The notes: generated from the sequence alone by a model not told the origin. A DNA stretch of 64,000 nucleotides from Taklimakanibacter sp049323275 (GCA_049323275.1 JBMOOM010000043.1:40501-104500), one strand, 5' to 3'. Numbered from the stretch's first letter, positions 8,663 through 18,101 are shown. Numbers and translations: made by a program.

Positions 8663-9625
8663 TTACTTCGCCGCGACCGCCTTGAGGTCGTCGAGCATCA
8701 GGAGGTCGTCCGCCGTCGGGACCTTGGTGATCTCCTTCGGATTGGTCGCCTTCATGATCTCGCCGATCTCCTGGATCGTCGCCTGGAAGTCACCCTTCAG
8801 GAAGTCCATGTTCTCGGCGACATTGTAGAAGCGCACGCCCTTGAAGGCGGGCTCGAACTCCGCCATCGGGCTGCCCACCGCCTTGGCGATGATCTCGCCG
8901 CCTTCCTTGGGATTGGCGCGGATGAAGTTGATCGCTTCGTCCCAGGCGCGGATCAGGCCCTGCACGTCCTTGGAGTGCTCCTTCACCCAGGTCGAGTTGG
9001 CGGTCAGCATGTCGGAGATGAGGCCGGGCTTCGTGGCCGCCGTGAAGATCACCTTGTAGCTCTTGTCCTGCGCCAGAGCGGTCGACACATAGGGCTCATA
9101 AGTGACGGCGGCGTCGACGCGGCCGGAGATCAAAGCGAGGCCCGCTTCCGAGGCGCCCATCGGCACATGCTCGATATCGGCGATCGAGAGACCGTTCTCC
9201 TTCAGCGCGTAGTTGATCAGGAGATCGCTGGTGGTGCCGGCCTCGAAGGCGACCTTCTTGCCCTTGAGCTCCGGAATGGTACCGATCGCCGAGCCGGCAA
9301 CGACGGCGTCCGCCTCGAAGGACAGATCCATCACCAGGAAGCCCTTCTGATCGACGCCCTGGTTGAAATTGGTGATGAGGCCGTTGGTGGCGGCGGCGAT
9401 GACATGGAGATTGCCGCTGGCGAGCGCCGCGGTCATGTCCTGGTCCCAGTTGAAGGTGGTGAGCTGCACCTCGACGCCATGCTTGGCGAAGAAGCCTTTC
9501 TGCTCGGCGACCCAGAGCGGGCCATAACCGAGCCAGGGCTGCAGGCCGAGCTTGACCGGCTCAGCCACCGCGGTGGTGATCGACGCCGCCATCAGCGCGG
9601 CGGCGAGAGCGAGTTTCTTCAGCAT
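8663..9625 (-). CDS. ABC transporter substrate-binding protein (NMT1/SsuA-like)
   Basis: About 320 residues with a Sec signal peptide (MLKKLALAAALMAAS, cleavage near AVA-EP) and the family pattern LGLQPWLGYGPLWVAEQKG near the mature N-terminus. ATG 9625 has GAGGAGA upstream. This superfamily binds sulfonates, taurine, nitrate, pyrimidine precursors or other small organics, so the ligand is open. It is co-transcribed with a dimethylformamidase-like hydrolase (19 bp upstream), so an amide- or nitrogen-containing ligand is plausible. Confidence 0.9.
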   Translation of the reverse strand: MLKKLALAAALMAASITTAVAEPVKLGLQPWLGYGPLWVAEQKGFFAKHGVEVQLTTFNWDQDMTAALASGNLHVIAAATNGLITNFNQGVDQKGFLVMDLSFEADAVVAGSAIGTIPELKGKKVAFEAGTTSDLLINYALKENGLSIADIEHVPMGASEAGLALISGRVDAAVTYEPYVSTALAQDKSYKVIFTAATKPGLISDMLTANSTWVKEHSKDVQGLIRAWDEAINFIRANPKEGGEIIAKAVGSPMAEFEPAFKGVRFYNVAENMDFLKGDFQATIQEIGEIMKATNPKEITKVPTADDLLMLDDLKAVAAK

Positions 9626-9644
9626 TCCGGGATCTCCTCTGTTG

Positions 9645-11678
9645 TTATTCCGGTTTTGGTTGCGAAAGGGACTGCAAAAGATTGAGCGTGATGCGGCCGA
9701 CATCGTTCATCTGGCCGGGCATTGGCAGCGCGCCGCACCAGGCGACCGAGCTCGCCGAGAAGATGAGGCCGCCGGACTTGAGGAAGCGCAGGGTCATCTC
9801 GGCGACGCGGCGGCCGCGCATCTCGGCTTCGCCGCCCTCATACCAGCGGGTCGGGTCATGGAAGAAGCTCTCCGGAAAGCCGGTCGCCCTGGCCACCACG
9901 ATCGTGCCGGGCGCCGTGCCCAGGGTCGGATCGGTGGCGTCGAGCTCATAACCCGCCGCCCCGCCGAGCACGAGACCATGGTCGCCGAATGTCTCATGGG
10001 CGACGCCGTCGAACAGCCAGGCGCATCTTTCATCGAAGCTTTCCGGCGTGCGCGTGAAGGGCCGCGCGCCCTCGAAGCCCATCAGCGAGATGGCGCCGCC
10101 GATGAGCGAGAACTCGCCGCGCCCGCGCGAGCGCAAATATCCGCCCGGCTCGTTGGTGAGCGCCAGCGTCTGCTCGGCGAGCTTGCCGTCCCAGGTGCGC
10201 CCCGCTTCCGTCGGCCCGCGGCGCAGCTCGAGGAGATCGCCGCGGAAGGCGACGGCGCCGGCAAACCCGTTGCCGCCGAGATAGGCGATCGAGCCGCCTG
10301 CGGCCGCGAAGCGCCGCACGGCGTCTTCCATCGTGACCGATATATATTCGGGATGGCTGCCGGTGACGACGGCGCGATAGCCCTGGAGCGCCGCGCTGCC
10401 CCGACTGTCGAGATTGTGATCAGTGATCAGATCGAAGGCGATGCCCTGGGCGTGGCAGAAGCGCAGGAGATGCAGGTCGACGGGAAGATTATGCGGCGCG
10501 CCGCACAGCGGATAGAGATAGTCGCTGCGCAAGGTCGTCTTCGGCCTGCGCGACGAGCAGATCGACACGCCGGAGAGATCGCCGTGATAGTCGTAGAGCG
10601 ACTTCAGGTTGTTGGCGACGGCGAAGTCATGGCCGCGGTCGTCGCATTTCCACTCATAGAGATGCTTCGGCAGATATTCGTCGGCATAGGCCAGGTAGGT
10701 GGCGGTCGGCACCAGGAAGAGGAGCGGCGCTTTCGGCGCCGATGAGGTGACGAAAAAGACGATCTCCTCGCTGCCGCCGTCATAATCGACGTCGAAGGCG
10801 TAGATGCCGGCCGCCGCATCCGGGGGAAGACGCAGACGATGCGACGCCGGCCAGGCGAGCGGCGCCATATCGTCATCATGGCAGTGAACGGCGTCATAAT
10901 GCGACGGCACGAGGCGCGGCTCATAGCTCGACCCGTCCCAGCGGCGCGACGTCATGCAGAAGGTCGGCAGATTGACCGCCTCGAGCTTCAGCCCGCTTGT
11001 CGATGCGATCGGACCGTCGGGAAGAAGCGTCGGGAAGGTCCAGGCGACCGGGCCTTCGACCGTGGTCAGCGCGATATTGGCGAATTTCGCGTTGAGCGTC
11101 TTTTCGTCATCCCTGCCGCTGCTGCCGAAACGAAGCTCGGCTGCGGGGTCCCGCCAAGCAGCGTCGATCTGCTGACGAAACTCGAAAGGCGCCAGGAGAT
11201 CGTGGCCGCGGATGGAAAGCGAAAGACCTTTGCCCTCCTGGGCGAGGTCGATACTCAGCCAGACAAAGGATGGTAACGGCACCGAATCGATCAGCACCCG
11301 TCCGGCCCGCCGGAGGGAAAGGGCTCCATCCGTCAGGCGGAGATCGAAGGCATCGCAGGCGGCGATGCACCGCTCGCCGTCATTGCGGGTGAGATAAAGC
11401 TCGAAGGAAATGCCTGTGATGGCGGGCGCCCTGGCGAGTTCGGACGGCGCCACGCGCAGATAGGAGCCCTGCTCGAAGCGGCGGCGGTCCGGTTCGGCAA
11501 GCGTTTCGATCGGCCACGCCATTCGTTCCGGATCCGGAACATCCAGGCGGCGAATGGAGACGCGCGTGACCGGGCGGCCGCAGGAGAGATGCAGCTCCAC
11601 ACTGTCCCCGGCCGCGGCGGCCCAGGGTGCCGTATAACCGGCCACGGCCATGGCGCCGTGGTCCACGTCACGCTTCAT
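9645..11678 (-). CDS. N,N-dimethylformamidase large-subunit-like hydrolase
   Basis: A 677-residue cytosolic protein. The N-terminal half is beta-rich with a concanavalin-like region (about 70-210); the C-terminal half (about 230-640) matches the DmfA2 C-terminal domain, including the segments TATYLAYADE, VVTGSHPEY (Y445) and a Glu before GGYLRSRG (E510). The iron enzyme dimethylformamidase uses Tyr and Glu side chains as ligands; Y445 and E510 are my candidates, and the first Tyr is not clear. No DmfA1-like small subunit is nearby, and the protein is shorter than DmfA2. First gene of the operon with the ABC transporter and HisD paralogue. The substrate is unknown. Confidence 0.72.
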   Translation of the reverse strand: MKRDVDHGAMAVAGYTAPWAAAAGDSVELHLSCGRPVTRVSIRRLDVPDPERMAWPIETLAEPDRRRFEQGSYLRVAPSELARAPAITGISFELYLTRNDGERCIAACDAFDLRLTDGALSLRRAGRVLIDSVPLPSFVWLSIDLAQEGKGLSLSIRGHDLLAPFEFRQQIDAAWRDPAAELRFGSSGRDDEKTLNAKFANIALTTVEGPVAWTFPTLLPDGPIASTSGLKLEAVNLPTFCMTSRRWDGSSYEPRLVPSHYDAVHCHDDDMAPLAWPASHRLRLPPDAAAGIYAFDVDYDGGSEEIVFFVTSSAPKAPLLFLVPTATYLAYADEYLPKHLYEWKCDDRGHDFAVANNLKSLYDYHGDLSGVSICSSRRPKTTLRSDYLYPLCGAPHNLPVDLHLLRFCHAQGIAFDLITDHNLDSRGSAALQGYRAVVTGSHPEYISVTMEDAVRRFAAAGGSIAYLGGNGFAGAVAFRGDLLELRRGPTEAGRTWDGKLAEQTLALTNEPGGYLRSRGRGEFSLIGGAISLMGFEGARPFTRTPESFDERCAWLFDGVAHETFGDHGLVLGGAAGYELDATDPTLGTAPGTIVVARATGFPESFFHDPTRWYEGGEAEMRGRRVAEMTLRFLKSGGLIFSASSVAWCGALPMPGQMNDVGRITLNLLQSLSQPKPE

Positions 11679-11745
11679 TTCTCCGTCCTCGACATTTCAG
11701 GCGGGATGGAGAGGTCTCCCGGGCGGACGGTCTGCCGTCTTTTCC

Positions 11746-11816
11746 CATACCCCTCTCTATCTTGATTTTACCTTACATATGAGCAAAATGAGGGGTATAT
11801 ACCCCCATCGGGGTAT
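11746..11816. promoter_or_regulatory. Divergent regulatory region with four GGGGTAT heptamers
   Basis: The 156-bp gap between the hydrolase operon and the luxR-type gene holds ATACCCC at 11747-11753, a perfect 14-bp palindrome GGGGTATATACCCC at 11792-11805 (two head-to-head heptamers) and GGGGTAT at 11810-11816. The central palindrome lies about 30 bp before the regulator ATG and would cover its promoter. These are the likely operators of the divergent LuxR-type protein; that link is inference. Confidence 0.6.
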
Positions 11817-11834
11817 GAGACGCGGACATTATAT

Positions 11835-12653
11835 ATGGACTCCGACCTCGACAGCCTGGGCGCGACGATCGGCGCCATCGGCAAGCCCGGCTTCTATCCC
11901 GCCATGGCGCATTTCCTCAGGCGCTGCATCGCCTATGACAATGTGATCGTCATCGTCTTCCAGGGCACCGCGACGCCGGCGGTGCTCTATCGCGAGATTC
12001 ACGGGCCGGACGTGTTCAGCTATCTCGACGAGCAGTATCTGCCGGCCGCCTATCTGCTCGACCCGATCTATCACTATCATCTCAATCGCGGCGCCGCCGG
12101 GCTCTATCGCCTGCTCGACGTGGCGCCCGACCAGTTTCGCCGCAGCCGATATTACAAATGGTATTACGGCAAGATCGGCATCACCGACGAGATCTCCGTC
12201 ATCTTGCCGATTGGCGACAAGACCACGCTCACCATCTCGATGGGCAAGGATATTTCATCCGACCGGATCTTCACGCCGAAGGCCGAGGAGAATCTGCGCC
12301 GCTATGAAAGCGTGATCATGGCGCTCCTGAACGCGCATCTGGCGGCGGCGCAGGAGACTCAGGCGCCGGCCAGGACGCCGGCGCAATCGATCACCGACAG
12401 CCTCATCGCCGCGCTCCGCTCGCTGCACAATGTGACTTTGAGCCGGCGGCAGGCGGAAGTGGCCCTCCTCATCCTGCAGGGCCATTCCTCGCCTTCGATC
12501 GGGCTTCATCTCGACATCAGCCCGCAGACGGTGAAGGTCTTCCGCAAGCAGCTCTATGGCAAATGCAATCTCTCATCGCAGGCCGAGCTTTTCGCCCTGA
12601 TGATGCCGCTGCTCGAATATGCGCAGAAGGCGGCGCAGAAATCCGCTACATGA
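11835..12653 (+). CDS. LuxR-type transcriptional regulator
   Basis: A 272-residue protein with a C-terminal LuxR/NarL helix-turn-helix (about 208-260; LSRRQAEVALLILQGHSSPS, then DISPQTVKVFRKQLYGK). The N-terminal 180 residues form a GAF-like ligand-binding region (VFQGTATPAVLYREI, YYKWYYGKIG) without a receiver aspartate, so it is not a response regulator. It lacks the clear autoinducer-binding signature of LuxR/TraR. Its position divergent from the hydrolase operon suggests it controls that operon in response to its substrate. The 3' end overlaps the convergent porin gene by 8 bp. Confidence 0.85.
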   Translation: MDSDLDSLGATIGAIGKPGFYPAMAHFLRRCIAYDNVIVIVFQGTATPAVLYREIHGPDVFSYLDEQYLPAAYLLDPIYHYHLNRGAAGLYRLLDVAPDQFRRSRYYKWYYGKIGITDEISVILPIGDKTTLTISMGKDISSDRIFTPKAEENLRRYESVIMALLNAHLAAAQETQAPARTPAQSITDSLIAALRSLHNVTLSRRQAEVALLILQGHSSPSIGLHLDISPQTVKVFRKQLYGKCNLSSQAELFALMMPLLEYAQKAAQKSAT

Positions 12654-13875
12654 AGCGCAGCCAGGTGCCGAGGAATATCTCGAGACTGTCGTCTTCCACG
12701 GCCGTCACGCCGTCGTCATCGACGAAGGCATCGTCGAAATCGACATAGGTGGCGCCCGCGCCGACGGTGAGCTGGCTGACCGGATCCCAATAGACGGCGG
12801 CCCCGAAGCCGAGCGCCTTGCCCGCCACGTCATAATCCTCATAACCGACGCCGAGCTCGATGCGCGTCTCGTCGGTCAGATTGGCGAGGACGCCGGCGCT
12901 GGCGTCCCTGAATTCCTCATCCGCGGTGAGGGGCGCCAGATTGGCGGCATAGCTCGATGTGCCTTCGCCGATGACGGCCGCGGCGATGACATCGAAGCCT
13001 TTGGCGATGCCGAGCTTGGCGCCGGCGCCCACCGCCCAGTCGTCATGATCGCCGAGATCATCCGCCTGCCACAGGCCGACGATTTGACCGGTGAAGGGAT
13101 CCGACATGTACATCGCATAGCCGCGCGGCGAAGGCACGTCGCTTGCCTCATCGTCCTGATCGAAATCGGGATCCTCGAGCGCCACCGCGAAGGAGAATGT
13201 GTCGCCGGAATATGTGACTCGCATCTGCTCGTTATAGATATAGGACGGCCCGAAAGTGCGCGTCGGCGCCGTGGCGCCGTAGAAATCCCAGCTCTGCAGG
13301 AGCGTCGCCGTGCTGTCTTCATAGCCGGCGAGGAGCCGCCAGCTGGGCGCGAAGTCCCACCAGCCATAGGCCTTGTTTATGTCGACGCTCTCGGCGTAGT
13401 CCGAAAAATCGCCGCCGCCATTGGCCTGGAAGCGGACATAGCCGCCGACCTCGCCGACCGCGGTATCGGCCTTGCCCTCGATCATGAGGCGGCCGCGCGT
13501 GACGACGTCGAGATTATCGCCGCTCTCGAAATCCGTATACATCAGGACCGTGCGGATCTCGCCCGACACCGAGACCTGCGCCGCCGGCGCCGCATCGGCG
13601 GACGGCAGCACCGAGATCGTGAAGCCCGCATCCTCCGGCACCTCGTCGTCGCGGCTGCGCGGCTGGAAGCGGCCGAAATCCGCCTGGCCGTCGCGGATCG
13701 CGAGAAGATCGTAGCCCGACCGCAACGATGCCCGCGGCTGCGCCTCAAGATCGGACACCCTCGTCTGCAACGCCTGGAGTTCGGCCTCGAGCGCCGTGAG
13801 ATCATCGGCCCGCCCGCCGGCCGTCCCGAGCGCGATCGCCGTGCCCGCCAGGAGCATGCTGGTTATGGCTTTCAT
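12646..13875 (-). CDS. Alphaproteobacterial outer-membrane porin
   Basis: A 409-residue protein with a Sec signal peptide (MKAITSMLLAGTAIALGTA), a short coiled-coil region (DDLTALEAELQALQTRVSDL) and then alternating amphipathic beta-strands ending in Phe-Met (LGTWLRFM), consistent with a general porin of the omp2/porin-2 type. The coiled coil near the N-terminus suggests trimerisation or contact with peptidoglycan. It is monocistronic. Its coding sequence converges on and overlaps the LuxR-type gene. Confidence 0.83.
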   Translation of the reverse strand: MKAITSMLLAGTAIALGTAGGRADDLTALEAELQALQTRVSDLEAQPRASLRSGYDLLAIRDGQADFGRFQPRSRDDEVPEDAGFTISVLPSADAAPAAQVSVSGEIRTVLMYTDFESGDNLDVVTRGRLMIEGKADTAVGEVGGYVRFQANGGGDFSDYAESVDINKAYGWWDFAPSWRLLAGYEDSTATLLQSWDFYGATAPTRTFGPSYIYNEQMRVTYSGDTFSFAVALEDPDFDQDDEASDVPSPRGYAMYMSDPFTGQIVGLWQADDLGDHDDWAVGAGAKLGIAKGFDVIAAAVIGEGTSSYAANLAPLTADEEFRDASAGVLANLTDETRIELGVGYEDYDVAGKALGFGAAVYWDPVSQLTVGAGATYVDFDDAFVDDDGVTAVEDDSLEIFLGTWLRFM

Positions 13876-13913
13876 GGCGCCTCCCCGTAAAGCGAGGCCG
13901 CGCCGTACGGCCG

Positions 13914-13935
13914 TGATTCGTCCATAAGCGAATCA
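13914..13935. promoter_or_regulatory. Inverted repeat upstream of porin
   Basis: TGATTCG-N8-CGAATCA, about 40-60 bp before the porin start codon, is a plausible operator or mRNA leader hairpin. The rest of 13876-14076 shows nothing else I can assign. Confidence 0.35.
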
Positions 13936-14076
13936 TGAGCCGCACTGCATCAGGTTGCAATTATTCCGTAGGCGGAGCGATGATTTATATTTGCGGGCCG
14001 CGGCCCTGCCATTAAGGAACCGTTAAAACGAATCAGCGGAGCCTGCCGAAGCGGAAACTCCGCCGGGTCGTCGGCA

Positions 14077-15189
14077 TCACCCCTGGGTCGTGCGGGTGAT
14101 CGTCTCCTTCATGCGCGCATCCAGCACATCCCAATTGGGACCGAAGATCGTCCAGCCGTCGAGGCTGAAGAGATTGAACAAGCGCTTCATGTCGTCATTC
14201 GACCTGGGATAGTTCGGCCAATGCGCCGGCGCTTCGAGATCGGAGCGCGCCATGAAGTCGGTCGCCACATTGAGGAAGGCCTGCTGCGTGTCCTTCTCGA
14301 GCAGGTAGTTCATGAACAGATCGGCGAGATCGTCGTGCCTGGTGCCGCGCACTTTCATGAACCAGTTGGTGTAGGAGGCGGTACCCTCATTGGGAATCGC
14401 CGCATCGAAGTCGCCGCCATGGTCCTTCATGAAGCCATAGGCGTCGGAGGAATACATCATCGCCGCCTGCGCCTCGTCCTGCAGCATCAGATTGGAGAGC
14501 TCGGCGCCGTCCTTGTACCATTTCGCCATCTTGAGCTTTTCGAGCTCGAGGAAAAGCGGCTCCATGTCGGCGGGCTTCTGGAACACCTCGCCGATGCCCG
14601 GCATCTTGTCCGAGAGCAGCGCCGGAATGCACAGGTCCCAATAGAAGGCGGCGGCGTCCATCGTCGTCTTGCCGCGCAGTTTCTCGTCCCAGAAGGTCTT
14701 CCAGCTGTCGGGCTTGAAGCCGGTGCTCTTGGCGGTGAGCATCCACAGGGAGCCGCCGCCGAAGGGAATGCCGAATTTCCTGGCATCGCCGCGCAGGTCG
14801 TCGAACCATGGGAAGACGGCATCGAGCCCCTTGATCTTGCCGCGGTCGGTTTCGAGGAAGAGCTTTTCGGCGAGGCCGGCGGCGGTCGTATATTCGTCCG
14901 CAATGGTGAGGTCGAAGGGCGGATTGTCGGCGGGCGCGGCGACGATCTGCGCGACCATCTGGTCCCAGCCGCCGACCGTCTCGGCCTTGGTGCCGTATTT
15001 ATCATTGAAGGGCTTGATCACCGCCTCGCGGAAATTGAGCTCATGATTGCCCGACCACGAGACGACGATCAGGCTCTCGTCCTTGAAAGCGTCCTGGGCC
15101 GAGGCAATGGACGCGCGCCCGATAATGGCCGGCGCGACGATTGCGGCTCCGAGCTTCAGGGCCGCACGGCGGTTCATCTTCTTCATCAT
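14077..15189 (-). CDS. Spermidine/putrescine-type ABC binding protein (copy 2)
   Basis: A 370-residue extracellular solute-binding protein with a twin-arginine-like N-terminus (MNRRAALKLGAAIVAPAIIG). The body has the class pattern DESLIVVSWSGNHE, followed by WDQMVAQIVAAPADNPPFDL. ATG 15189 follows GGGAGGAA. It is the last gene of a five-gene operon that already contains another binding protein, and the two are clearly divergent in sequence. Ligand unknown; polyamines, opines and iron-complexes are all handled by this superfamily. Confidence 0.87.
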   Translation of the reverse strand: MMKKMNRRAALKLGAAIVAPAIIGRASIASAQDAFKDESLIVVSWSGNHELNFREAVIKPFNDKYGTKAETVGGWDQMVAQIVAAPADNPPFDLTIADEYTTAAGLAEKLFLETDRGKIKGLDAVFPWFDDLRGDARKFGIPFGGGSLWMLTAKSTGFKPDSWKTFWDEKLRGKTTMDAAAFYWDLCIPALLSDKMPGIGEVFQKPADMEPLFLELEKLKMAKWYKDGAELSNLMLQDEAQAAMMYSSDAYGFMKDHGGDFDAAIPNEGTASYTNWFMKVRGTRHDDLADLFMNYLLEKDTQQAFLNVATDFMARSDLEAPAHWPNYPRSNDDMKRLFNLFSLDGWTIFGPNWDVLDARMKETITRTTQG

Positions 15190-15208
15190 TTCCTCCCGTC
15201 CTCTGGAT

Positions 15209-16051
15209 CTAAGCCCCTTTATGGATCATTCCATCCGTCTTGTCGCCGCCCACCTCATTCGACCTCGAAGTGCCAGGCCGCCGGTTGATGAGCTGCATCA
15301 GCGCCAGGCAGAGAAGGCTGAACAGGAACAGCGCCACCGCCACGGCGGCGACCGTCGGGCTGATATTTTCGCGGATGCCGTCCCACATGCGGCGCGGAAG
15401 CGTGAAGATATCGCGGCTGGTGATGAACAGCGTCACCACCAATTCGTCCCACGACGTGACGAAGGCGAACAGCGCGCCGGCGAAGATGCCGGATTTGAGA
15501 TTGGGCAGCACCGCCCGGCGCTGCGCCATGCCCCAGCCGGCGCCGAGGCTGCGCGCCGCCATCTCGATCGCGGGATCGAGCCGCGACAAGGCCGCCGAGA
15601 CCGTGACGAACACATAAGGCACGGACAGGATGGCATGCGCGAGTATGGCGCCGCTCCAGCTGTCGAAGAGCCCGAGCATCACCCAGCCGCGATAAAGCGC
15701 CAGCGCCGAGACGACCGGCGGCACCAGCAAAGGGAGCAGCGCCAGCACCCGCGCCAGATTGGCGGGGCGGCCGCCGATCTTGCCGGCGCCGATCGCCGCC
15801 GCCGTGCCGAGCGCGGTGGCGAGCAAAGTCGAGACGACGGCAATGACGAAGCTCTGTCCGAGCGACCGGTACCAGTCGGGATTGGTCGCGAGTTCGGCAT
15901 AATGCCGGAGCGACAGGCCGTCGGTCGGAAAGGCCAGATAACTCGTCGGCGTCAGCGACACCGGCACGACCACGAGGATGGGCGCCACCAGGAACAGGAG
16001 CGCGCCCCACACCAGGAGGTGAAACGGGATCGAATAGCGAAGCGGCATCAT
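15209..16051 (-). CDS. Spermidine/putrescine-type ABC permease (PotC-like)
   Basis: A 280-residue protein with about six membrane segments and the coupling motif (MAARSLGAGWGMAQRRAVLP, then FVTSWDELVVTLFI). Its ATG overlaps the stop of the upstream permease gene (16048-16051, ATGA). It forms the heterodimeric channel with that PotB-like protein. Confidence 0.92.
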   Translation of the reverse strand: MMPLRYSIPFHLLVWGALLFLVAPILVVVPVSLTPTSYLAFPTDGLSLRHYAELATNPDWYRSLGQSFVIAVVSTLLATALGTAAAIGAGKIGGRPANLARVLALLPLLVPPVVSALALYRGWVMLGLFDSWSGAILAHAILSVPYVFVTVSAALSRLDPAIEMAARSLGAGWGMAQRRAVLPNLKSGIFAGALFAFVTSWDELVVTLFITSRDIFTLPRRMWDGIRENISPTVAAVAVALFLFSLLCLALMQLINRRPGTSRSNEVGGDKTDGMIHKGA

Positions 16052-16890
16052 CCGGCGAGAAACTCCCGGCGATGGCCGAAGAAACGCGCGGCGACGCCCA
16101 GGGCCGCGAGCACGAGGACGAGCAGCAGCGAGGCGAGCGCGGTGCCGACACCCCAGCGTGCGATCTGCAGGATCTGGGTGCTGATATATTCACCGATCAG
16201 CACCACCTTGCCGCCGCCCAGGATGATCGGCGTCGCATAGAAGCCGAGCGACAGGACGAAGACGAGGATGGCGGCGGCGAAAACGCCGGGCAGCGTCAGC
16301 GGAAAATAGATGCGCCGGAAGACGGTGACCGGCCCGCCTCCCAGGCCCCGCGCCGCGAGCGTCAGGCGTTCGTCGATGCCCTGCATGCCGGCGAGGATGG
16401 TGAGCACCGCATAGGGAAGCAGATAATGCGTCATGCCGATGACGACGCCGATTTCGGAATGCATCAGCGGCAAGGGCTGCTGGACGAGCCCGCTCCAGAC
16501 GAGGCCGGCATTGAGGGGACCGTTCTCGCCCAGCATCAGGAGCCAGGCGAAGGTGCGGATGAGCACAGAGGTCCATAAGGGAATGAGCACGCAGACGAAC
16601 ATGAGCTGGCGCGTCAGCCCGCGCGCGCGCACCAGCGCATAGGCGATGAGATAGCCGACGATGACCGCAAAGAGCGTGGTGAGGCCGCAGATGCGCAAGG
16701 TGGTCCAGGCGACGCGCCCGATCGCCGGCGAATTGAGGATCGTCGCGTAATTGCCCAGGCCGGGCTTCGGCTCGCTCACGCTGATGAGCAGGACGCCGCA
16801 TAGCGGGACGATATAGGCGGCCAGCAGGATGAGGCACATCGGGGCGAGAAGACCCCAATAGAGTTTCCTGTCGGCCGCCCGTTCGATCAT
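16048..16890 (-). CDS. Spermidine/putrescine-type ABC permease (PotB-like)
   Basis: A 280-residue inner-membrane protein with about six hydrophobic segments and an EAA loop (LTLAARGLGGGPVTVFRRIY, then FPLTLPGVFAAAILVF). It overlaps the PotC-like gene by 4 bp. A palindromic repeat separates it from the preceding binding-protein gene. Confidence 0.92.
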   Translation of the reverse strand: MIERAADRKLYWGLLAPMCLILLAAYIVPLCGVLLISVSEPKPGLGNYATILNSPAIGRVAWTTLRICGLTTLFAVIVGYLIAYALVRARGLTRQLMFVCVLIPLWTSVLIRTFAWLLMLGENGPLNAGLVWSGLVQQPLPLMHSEIGVVIGMTHYLLPYAVLTILAGMQGIDERLTLAARGLGGGPVTVFRRIYFPLTLPGVFAAAILVFVLSLGFYATPIILGGGKVVLIGEYISTQILQIARWGVGTALASLLLVLVLAALGVAARFFGHRREFLAG

Positions 16891-16915
16891 GCTGCGCTGA
16901 TCCCTTCTCTTTTAC

Positions 16916-16943
16916 CGTCATCCCGGCTTTCGCCGGGGTGACG
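16916..16943. repeat. Intergenic palindrome within polyamine-type operon
   Basis: An imperfect hairpin: CGTCATCCCGGC pairs with GCCGGGGTGACG around a short TTTC loop, in the 66-bp gap between binding protein and permease. The sequence resembles short palindromes common between genes in many proteobacteria. In this position it may protect the upstream binding-protein mRNA. Confidence 0.6.
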
Positions 16944-16956
16944 GAGCTTGGCGCAT

Positions 16957-18066
16957 CTACCCCGCGATCGTGTCGGTATATTCGGCGAGCGCCTGGTCGT
17001 AATTGTCGGCCCACCAATTGGCGTCCATCAGCGACTGGAGCTTCCAGTTGTCGGGATCGGTCGGATTGATCCGGCGCAGCTCCGCCGGTGTCGCCTTGGC
17101 GGCCTCTTCGGTGACGGGACCGGCGGCAAGGCTCGCCAGGAGATCGAGCTGCTTGTCGATCGCCTGCATCGAGGCGATGAAGGCCCAGATATCATCGCCC
17201 GCCGGATTGTCGGTCGGCACGCTCCACGTATCGCCGTAAGCGACCGCTTCGTTCCAGTGGAAGGTGATGCGGCCTTCGGTTTCCTTTTCGAGGAGATAGG
17301 CGCGGCTCGACCAGATGCAGGCCATGCTGACATCGCCATTGCGCAGCATCTGCTGGCTTTCCGCTCCCGAATCCCAGAACAGCAGATGCTCCTTGATGGC
17401 GGCGATCTTTTTCAAGGCCCGCGGCAGATCGAGCGGATAGATCTTGTCGGCGGCGACGCCGTCGGCGCGCAAGGCCGCGTCGAGCGCGCCCGTCACCCAT
17501 TTATAGAGAGCGCGCTTGCCCGGGAACTTCTCGATGTCCCAGAAATCGGCCCAGCTCTGCGGCGCGCCATTCGGGAACTTCGATTTGTCATAGGCGATGA
17601 CATAGGACATGAGGTAATTGGCGACGCCATGCTCGAAGGACGTGCCGGGCAGCGTGTTCCTGTTGACGACCGAATAGTCGATGGGCCGGAGATAGCCCTG
17701 CTTGCCGAGCTTGATCGCCGAGAAATTGTCGATGTCCATGACGTCCCAGATGGTCTTCTTGGAATCGACCATCGCCTTGATCTTGCCTTCGAGCGGGCTC
17801 GAATCGAAGACGACCGGAATGCCGGTGCTCTTGGTGTAAGGCACGCCGTAGATGCGCTCATGCTGCTTGGAGCTGTCGCCGCCCCAGTTGGAGACGACGA
17901 TCTCCTTGGCGGCGGCTTCCGCTTTGTCGCTCGTGACGAGGCCGAGCAAGGTCGGCGCGATGCCGGCGGCGGCGCAGAGCGCCAGGAATTGCCGGCGGTT
18001 GCTTTCGTGGGCGAGTATTCGCGCGGCTATCTCGAGTCTGGCGTCACGCATTCCTTCCTTGGGCAT
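16957..18066 (-). CDS. Spermidine/putrescine-type ABC binding protein (copy 1)
   Basis: A 369-residue extracellular solute-binding protein. Residues 1-22 precede a twin-arginine-type signal (NRRQFLALCAAAG) and the mature part starts near KEIVVSNWGGDSS. PotD-like segments include VANYLMSYVIAYDKSKF and YKWVTGALDAALRADG. ATG 18066 has AGGAGG 8 bp upstream. Encoded right after the ATPase and before the permeases. Confidence 0.88.
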   Translation of the reverse strand: MPKEGMRDARLEIAARILAHESNRRQFLALCAAAGIAPTLLGLVTSDKAEAAAKEIVVSNWGGDSSKQHERIYGVPYTKSTGIPVVFDSSPLEGKIKAMVDSKKTIWDVMDIDNFSAIKLGKQGYLRPIDYSVVNRNTLPGTSFEHGVANYLMSYVIAYDKSKFPNGAPQSWADFWDIEKFPGKRALYKWVTGALDAALRADGVAADKIYPLDLPRALKKIAAIKEHLLFWDSGAESQQMLRNGDVSMACIWSSRAYLLEKETEGRITFHWNEAVAYGDTWSVPTDNPAGDDIWAFIASMQAIDKQLDLLASLAAGPVTEEAAKATPAELRRINPTDPDNWKLQSLMDANWWADNYDQALAEYTDTIAG

Positions 18067-18101
18067 TGTCGTTCCTCCTGATGTGATGCGGTTATGTTTG
18101 T

